NCBI RefSeq assembly: GCF_016863015.1
Contig: NZ_BOOB01000001.1
Location: 93,139-157,138 of the forward strand
Direction: 5' to 3'
Source: Microbispora amethystogenes
GTDB lineage: Bacteria; Actinomycetota; Actinomycetes; Streptosporangiales; Streptosporangiaceae
Length of the DNA: 64,000 nucleotides
In this document: in pieces, positions 59,247 through 64,000 of the stretch
How positions within the stretch are numbered: the first letter of the stretch is position 1
Layout of the letters: each line of letters opens with the position of its first letter
Notes under the pieces: generated by a model
What the model saw: the letters and a program-made list of their open reading frames with translations, nothing else
What the model was told of the DNA's origin: nothing
Databases searched by the model: none
Position numbers and translations under genes: made by a program

Positions 59247-59828
59247 TCACACGGGGGCGTTCCAGCGGAGCAAAACGGGTTCGTCCCCGTGCTCGTGGCC
59301 CAGCACCGAGTACGTCCCGGTGTCGAGGCGGAGATATCTGCCGTGGGCGGGCGGCAGGCCGAGCCAGCGGGCCGTGAGCACGCGCAGGATGTGCGCGTGC
59401 GCGACGACCAGCACGTCGCCGTCCGTGGAGCGGATCCGGGCCAGGACCTTGTCCGCCCGCTCCCCGACGCGCTCGACGGTCTCGCCCGGGTGGGCCTCGT
59501 CGCCCGGGACGACGCCGTCCCGCCAGACGTACCAGCCGGGGTGCGAGTCGCGGATGTCCGCGGTGGTCACGCCCTCGTAGCCGCCGTAGTCCCACTCCCA
59601 CAGATCCGGGTCGACCTCGTACGAACCGGCGCCGGCCAGTTCGGCCGTACGCCGGGCCCGGCGGGCGGGGCTGACGAGGACCTGGGCGAACGACCGGCCC
59701 GCCACCAGGCGGGACAGGGCGCGCGCCTGCTCCTCGCCGTGCGGGGTGAGCGGGACGTCGGTGCGGCCCGTGTGCCTCCCGGCCTTGCTCCACTCGGTCT
59801 CGCCGTGTCTCAGCAGGATGACGTTCAT
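59247..59828 (-). CDS. histidine phosphatase (phosphoglycerate mutase-like)
   Basis: 193 residues. The catalytic His is His8 in LLRHGETEWS with Arg7; a second His is in VVAHAHILRVL. Arg residues in SPARRARRTAEL and the acid in EWDYGGYEG complete the pocket. Length and motifs fit the broad-specificity (PhoE/CobC-like) branch. It dephosphorylates small phosphoesters in the cytoplasm. GAGG lies four bases before the ATG. Confidence 0.9.
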   Translation of the reverse strand: MNVILLRHGETEWSKAGRHTGRTDVPLTPHGEEQARALSRLVAGRSFAQVLVSPARRARRTAELAGAGSYEVDPDLWEWDYGGYEGVTTADIRDSHPGWYVWRDGVVPGDEAHPGETVERVGERADKVLARIRSTDGDVLVVAHAHILRVLTARWLGLPPAHGRYLRLDTGTYSVLGHEHGDEPVLLRWNAPV

Positions 59829-60117
59829 AGGACCTCACCCTTGCCGACGCGCCGCGCTCCAACCGCACCGCCCCCGCCGGAAGCCCGGCCCCGGGGGTCC
59901 TGGGCCGCCGTCCGGCGGCCGATGCACGTGCATACGACCTTCTCGCCGGTGCCGGTCCAGGCGTGAACGTTTCAGGAGTGCCACCGGGCGTGCCCTCGGG
60001 TGTCATATGCGGTGGACGTCGTCCGCGCCGCCGTGGCCGAAAACGGACAGACATAGTCGAGCGCATCCAAACAAGTCAAGGATGGTGACGACGCCCGGGC
60101 TCTGCCAGGATTGCGCC

Positions 60118-60687
60118 GTGTCCACCGGCCGGCCGTCCCTGCGCGCGTTCCGCGCCGCGGTGTTCGCGGCCGCGTGCGTGCTGGTCTCGGCCGCGCTGCA
60201 CATGCTGGCCGGAGGGGCTCCCGTGCGTGCCGGCGCCCTCGTCGCCGCGCTGGCGCTGACCTGGCTGGGCGCTTTCCTGCTCGCGGCCCGGCGGCGTGGC
60301 ATGGACGTCCTGCTGGGCGCGTGCTTCGCCGCGCAGTACGGCCTGCACCACCTGTTCACCCTCGGCGCCGCGCACGAGCCGGCGACCATGTGGACGGGGG
60401 AGCACGGCACCGGGCTGGGCATGCTGCTGATCCACGCCGCGACGGCGGTCCTGTCCGCCTGGGCCCTGGAACGCGGCGAGTCGGCGCTGGCCCTGATCGT
60501 GCACCTGGCCGTCACACCCGTGCGGCGGCTGTGGACCCTGGCCGTCGTCCTCGCGGGCCCGCCGACCGGCGCCGCGCCGCTCCCCTCGGGCGTCCTCGGG
60601 CGGTTCTCCCTTCCGCTCCCGCGCCGAGCCGACTTCGCCGTGGTGGTCGCCCGGCGTGGTCCGCCTTCGGTCCTCTCCGTTCTCTGA
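60118..60687 (+). CDS. small polytopic membrane protein
   Basis: 189 residues with about four transmembrane segments (FRAAVFAAACVLVSAALHML, ALVAALALTWLGAFLLAARR, LLGACFAAQYGLHHLFTLG, GMLLIHAATAVLSAWALE). His residues lie near the ends of the helices (LHML, GLHHLF, LIHAA), which could be metal-related. Family not recognised. GTG at 60118 has AGGA seven bases upstream; the ATG at 60082 is also possible. It precedes the PepSY gene with a 340-base gap. Confidence 0.65.
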   Translation: MSTGRPSLRAFRAAVFAAACVLVSAALHMLAGGAPVRAGALVAALALTWLGAFLLAARRRGMDVLLGACFAAQYGLHHLFTLGAAHEPATMWTGEHGTGLGMLLIHAATAVLSAWALERGESALALIVHLAVTPVRRLWTLAVVLAGPPTGAAPLPSGVLGRFSLPLPRRADFAVVVARRGPPSVLSVL

Positions 60688-61028
60688 TCCGGGCTCGCCC
60701 CTCCGGGGGCGGCGGCCGCCGACATGCCGCACGCCCGTTCCCAGCCGCCCTGAACCGCGCACCGCGCGGTCGCGGCTCGTGTCCGGCACGCACGCCCCGC
60801 CGCGGGTGTCCCGGGTGACCGCCTCGCCGCACCGGCCCCCCTGCGCCATTCCTCCGGGACGCGCGCAGGGCCGGAGCCGCCGGCCGGGGCTCCGCTCCGG
60901 CCTCCTCTGCCGTGAGGCGCGTCATTTGGGCCCCCTTGTGAGGGGCGGCGGTCGCCGGACAACTCCCCCCATGCCCTGGTGAGGCGTGCCCGCGGGCGCG
61001 CGCTCACGGCCGAACGGAGAAACCTCCC
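60688..61028. other. gene-free stretch upstream of the PepSY gene
   Basis: GC-rich, without a supported gene or clear dyad. Probably the promoter and leader of the PepSY gene; a GGAGAAACC ribosome site lies at 61015-61023. Confidence 0.4.
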
Positions 61029-62435
61029 ATGACCTCGACCACCGACGTCCATCCCGTCGCCGACCCCCCGCGGCCTCCCCGCCGCAGACGCGCGAACTGG
61101 GCGGCGCTGCGCCCCCTCGTGGTCCGCCTGCACTTCTACGCCGGAATCCTGATCGCCCCCTTCCTGCTCGTCGCGGCTGCCACGGGCCTGCTGTACGCCG
61201 CCTCCTTCCAGATCGAGGACGTCGTCTACCGGCACGAGCTGACCGCGCCGGTGAGCCGGACCGCCGTCCCCCTGAGCGAGCAGGTCGCCGCGGCCGGCCG
61301 GGCGCTGCCCGAGGGGAAGGTCGCCGCGGTGCGGCCCGCGGCCGAGCCCGGCCTGACCACGCGCGTGCTGTTCGACGTGCCGGACCTGCCGGAGAGCACC
61401 CGGATGGCGGTTTTCGTCGATCCCGGGACGGGTCAGGTGCGCGGCACCCTGGAGAGCTACGGCGGCTCCGGGGCGCTGCCCGTGCGCGCCTGGATCTCCG
61501 ACCTGCACCGCCGCCTGCACCTCGGCGAGCCCGGCCGGATCTACAGCGAGCTGGCCGCGAGCTGGCTGTGGGTGGTCGCCCTCGGCGGGCTCGCGCTGTG
61601 GCTGACCCGGCGCCGCCGGGACGGCCGCCGCCTGCGCGGCCTGTTCACCCCGGACCGCGCCGCGAGCGGGTCGCGCCGCACGCTGTCCTGGCACGGCTCG
61701 GTGGGCCTGTGGGCGCTGCTGGGCGTGCTGTTCCTGTCCGTCACCGGTCTGACCTGGTCGAAGTACGCCGGGGACAACATCGCCGCGCTGCGCACGACAT
61801 TCGGCTGGGAGACTCCGGCGATCAACACCGATCTCGGTGCGCACGCCGGGCACTCGGGACACGCCGGGCAGGCCGCGGGCGGCGGACAGGCCGGCGCCAC
61901 CGCGGACGTGGGCATCGACCAGATCACGCGGGCGGCGGCCTCCTGGCGGCTGTCCGGCCCGCTGGAGGTCGTCCTGCCGAGCGAGCCCGGGTCGGCGTAC
62001 GTGGTCAAGGAGATCCGCAAGACCGCTCCCACGCGCCTGGACCAGATCGCTTTCGACCCGGCGACCGGGCGGGTCGTGGGCGAGCTGAGGTTCGCCGACT
62101 ATCCGCTGGCCGCCAAGCTCACCGAATGGGGCATCGACGCCCACATGGGTCTGCTCTTCGGCCTGGCCAACCAGATCGTCCTGGCCGCGATCGCCGCCGG
62201 GGTCGTCACGCTGATCGTGCTGGGCTACCGGATGTGGTGGCGGCGCCGCCCGACCCGCGGCTTCGGCCGGCCCTACCCCCGGGGCGGCTGGCGGGGCCTG
62301 CACTGGGGAGTCCTGGTGCCGCTGGCCCTGCTCACCGCCGTGATCGGCTACTACCTGCCCCTGATGGGCATCTCCCTGGCCGCGTTCCTGGTGATCGACG
62401 TCCTGCTCGGGCTCCGCGCCAGGTCGGCACGCTGA
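61029..62435 (+). CDS. PepSY-associated transmembrane protein
   Basis: 468 residues. The PepSY_TM architecture is clear: helix 1 with VRLHFYAGILIAPFLLVAAA, a PepSY domain with VFVDPGTGQVRGTLESYG, helices around LHRRLHLGEPGRIYSELAASW and WHGSVGLWALLGVLFLSVTGL, a second PepSY domain with IAFDPATGRVVGELRFADY, and HMGLLFGLANQIVLA. Family members are linked to metal (often iron or copper) handling and redox at the membrane. A His/Gly insertion HAGHSGHAGQ lies in the external loop near residue 275-285 and could bind metal. Confidence 0.85.
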   Translation: MTSTTDVHPVADPPRPPRRRRANWAALRPLVVRLHFYAGILIAPFLLVAAATGLLYAASFQIEDVVYRHELTAPVSRTAVPLSEQVAAAGRALPEGKVAAVRPAAEPGLTTRVLFDVPDLPESTRMAVFVDPGTGQVRGTLESYGGSGALPVRAWISDLHRRLHLGEPGRIYSELAASWLWVVALGGLALWLTRRRRDGRRLRGLFTPDRAASGSRRTLSWHGSVGLWALLGVLFLSVTGLTWSKYAGDNIAALRTTFGWETPAINTDLGAHAGHSGHAGQAAGGGQAGATADVGIDQITRAAASWRLSGPLEVVLPSEPGSAYVVKEIRKTAPTRLDQIAFDPATGRVVGELRFADYPLAAKLTEWGIDAHMGLLFGLANQIVLAAIAAGVVTLIVLGYRMWWRRRPTRGFGRPYPRGGWRGLHWGVLVPLALLTAVIGYYLPLMGISLAAFLVIDVLLGLRARSAR

Positions 62436-62454
62436 CTCCCTGAACCGCCACGAC

Positions 62455-62504
62455 GGCGTCGCGCCGGGCCGGTCCACCTGATGGGGGCCGGCCCGGGCGA
62501 CGCC
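62455..62504. terminator. long hairpin between convergent genes
   Basis: GGCGTCGC and CCGGGCCGG (62455-62472) pair with CCGGCCCGG and GCGACGCC (62488-62504) around a 15-base loop with one bulged G. It separates the PepSY gene from the convergent acyltransferase. Confidence 0.7.
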
Positions 62505-62535
62505 GCGCCTCGCCATGGCACGCGCCGGCAGGAGG

Positions 62536-63882
62536 TCATCCACGCGGCGGAGCGGCGGCCGCGGGCCGGCTGACCAGGAACAGGCCCCCGAGCAGGGCGA
62601 CGGACGCGATCACCGGCGCCGGCCCCGGTGCGAAGCCGGTCACCGTGAGGGTGAGCAGCGCGCCGCCGACGAGCGGCACGGCGACCGCGACGTGCCGGCC
62701 GGCGGCGGCTCCCGCCGGCTCCTCCCACCGGCCGAACAGGGCGGTGAGCCCGAGCAGGACCGGCGCGAGGGCGGCCATCCACAGCGGGACACCGCTCCAC
62801 CAGGCCGCCGAGCCGGGGAGCGGGGTGGCCAGCCCGAACCCGATGGTCGCGACCCCGGCGACGGAGACGAGCGCGGTCATGTGCCACAGGTAGACGGTCA
62901 TCATGCGCGGCGCGAGCGCGGTGAGCACCGCCTCGGCGCGGGGCCGGCGGGCCAGCGCGTTCAGGGCGGGGCGCAGCAGCATCGCCAGACCCAGCTGACC
63001 GGCGAAGAGCGCGAGCAGGCACGCGCTCGGCGGGGCCATGTTCGAGACCGCGCCGGGCATCCCGATCATGCTGGCGGGGTACGGCCCGGCCGCCACGAGG
63101 GCCGCCACCATCGCGAACCCCGCGCCCGCGAGTGCCGCCGCGCGGCGTCCCCGCAGCCACTCCAGGCCGCCGTCGGCGTAGCGGAACCCGACCTGGTGGA
63201 CGGTCAGCCAGACGAACGCGACGTTGAGATAGCCGGCGGCCTCCAGCCCCGAGAAGCGGACCAGGTCGGTCAGCACCGCGCCGCCCGCCAGCACCGGCAG
63301 CGCGACCCCGGCCCGTACGCGCAGCAGGCGGGGCGTGGCCACCACCGCGAGCAGGTAGACGGCGAGGAACCACAGCAACTGGCCGACGGTCCGCGCGGCC
63401 ATCTCGACCGGCTGCGGGGGCACGCCGAGCGCCGTCAGGAGGTGGGGGAGCGGCAGCCAGACGGCCGCGAGCGGCGCCACCGGCCAGGCCAGGCGGCGCA
63501 CCCGCCGCGCCGTCCACTCCCGGGCCGTCCGTCTCTCCGCGCTCGACCGCCGCGCCGTCCCACCCCGGGCGGCCCGGCCGGTCTCGCCCGCGTCCGCCGG
63601 GCCCGCGCGGCGTGCCGCGGACCGGAAGCTGATCGCGTTGGCCGCGCCCCCGGCGAAGAAGACCAGCGGCATCACCTGGGAGATCCAGGTGATGAACGGC
63701 GCCGCCGCCAGGGCGTTGCCCGTGGTCAGCCGTCCTCCGGCGTACGACAGGACCGGCATCGCCCAGTGCTGGGCGACCACGAGGACCATCCCGAAGACGC
63801 GCAGGACGTCGATGAAGCGGTCCCTGGGCCCGGGAGCGGCGGGGGCCCGCACGGGGGCGGGCGGAAACATGGTCAGGGACAC
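62536..63882 (-). CDS. acyltransferase-3 family membrane protein
   Basis: 448 residues, about ten helices. The family opening RFIDVLRVFGMVLVVAQHWAM, with the catalytic-type His in AQHWA, and LMTVYLWHMTALVSVAG mark the acyltransferase-3 family, which O-acylates sugars, lipids or antibiotics in the membrane. A variable, charged loop (GPADAGETGRAARGG to ERRTAREW) separates helices 2 and 3. The GTG at 63882 is the first family-like start; an ATG at 63870 is also possible. The promoter lies in the final 110 bases, in which I see no gene. Confidence 0.82.
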   Translation of the reverse strand: MSLTMFPPAPVRAPAAPGPRDRFIDVLRVFGMVLVVAQHWAMPVLSYAGGRLTTGNALAAAPFITWISQVMPLVFFAGGAANAISFRSAARRAGPADAGETGRAARGGTARRSSAERRTAREWTARRVRRLAWPVAPLAAVWLPLPHLLTALGVPPQPVEMAARTVGQLLWFLAVYLLAVVATPRLLRVRAGVALPVLAGGAVLTDLVRFSGLEAAGYLNVAFVWLTVHQVGFRYADGGLEWLRGRRAAALAGAGFAMVAALVAAGPYPASMIGMPGAVSNMAPPSACLLALFAGQLGLAMLLRPALNALARRPRAEAVLTALAPRMMTVYLWHMTALVSVAGVATIGFGLATPLPGSAAWWSGVPLWMAALAPVLLGLTALFGRWEEPAGAAAGRHVAVAVPLVGGALLTLTVTGFAPGPAPVIASVALLGGLFLVSRPAAAAPPRG

Positions 63883-64000
63883 AGGGGGCCGCCTTCGGTC
63901 GTCGGTCGTCGAGCTAGAGCCCGGCCGGAGCGGTGGGTGGTCGCGACCACCCGATCCGGCGCCGGCCGGGGGAGAAGAGCCCGGGGAGGGCCCGGGGGAG

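Noticed and set aside
60512..60925. A 137-residue minus-strand frame ahead of the PepSY gene
   Set aside because: Low-complexity Arg/Gly/Ala composition, overlap with a real plus-strand gene, and no ribosome site or family features.

Overview
The window is very GC-rich with strong third-position G/C in the real genes, frequent GTG/TTG starts and many start/stop overlaps. Gene families typical of filamentous actinomycetes are present: a SigE-type ECF sigma factor, a large LuxR (LAL) regulator, an XRE/DUF397/anti-sigma-like ATPase trio, and secreted polysaccharidases with CBM2 modules. I infer a soil actinomycete, probably of the Streptosporangiales; the genus cannot be fixed from the sequence alone.

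Layout. 1-6.2 kb: a hypothetical protein, an Arg/Glu-repeat secreted protein, a trypsin-like protease, an ECF sigma factor with a co-transcribed membrane protein, and a Tat-exported GH30 glucuronoxylanase. 6.25-28.5 kb: the most unusual part. An 11-gene minus-strand operon encodes two clavaminate-synthase/TauD-type oxygenases, an amidohydrolase, a radical SAM enzyme, a Rieske oxygenase, a complete NitT/TauT-type ABC uptake system and two glycosyltransferase-like proteins. Upstream lie a LAL-type LuxR regulator, a fused ATPase-permease exporter, an extra archaeal-type aspartyl-tRNA synthetase under a T-box leader, and a pair of ABC exporter half-transporters. No NRPS, PKS or obvious precursor peptide is visible, so this looks like an undescribed small-molecule pathway. 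Two near-identical dyads, one in front of the operon and one between regulator and exporter, suggest regulation by the LuxR protein.

28.6-38 kb: an AAA-ATPase/nuclease fusion, an acyltransferase-like protein, a serine hydrolase, a CAU-anticodon tRNA, a sugar-binding lipoprotein, a sodium:solute symporter with a small membrane partner, a DUF2795 protein and a patatin. 38-46 kb: a GH74 xyloglucanase with CBM2, a type II toxin-antitoxin module between imperfect direct repeats, and pta-ackA with a small membrane protein. 46-56.7 kb: an M20 amidohydrolase, an ArsR-SulP operon with two small genes, a GroES-like protein, an RlpA-like secreted protein, a DUF1349 protein behind a perfect operator-like palindrome, an EEP-family protein, an M20 peptidase and a helicase-associated-domain protein. 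57-64 kb: the ATPase/XRE/DUF397 trio, a histidine phosphatase, a small membrane protein, a PepSY protein and an acyltransferase-3 protein.

How the parts fit (inference). The GH30 and GH74 enzymes attack xylan and xyloglucan outside the cell. In the 6-28 kb region, a substrate could be imported or made, oxidised by up to four redox enzymes, possibly glycosylated, and exported under LuxR control. The second AspRS, whose leader carries an Asp (GAC) specifier and a matching tRNA-acceptor bulge, could be a protective copy if the product inhibits the housekeeping AspRS. That last step is a hypothesis only.
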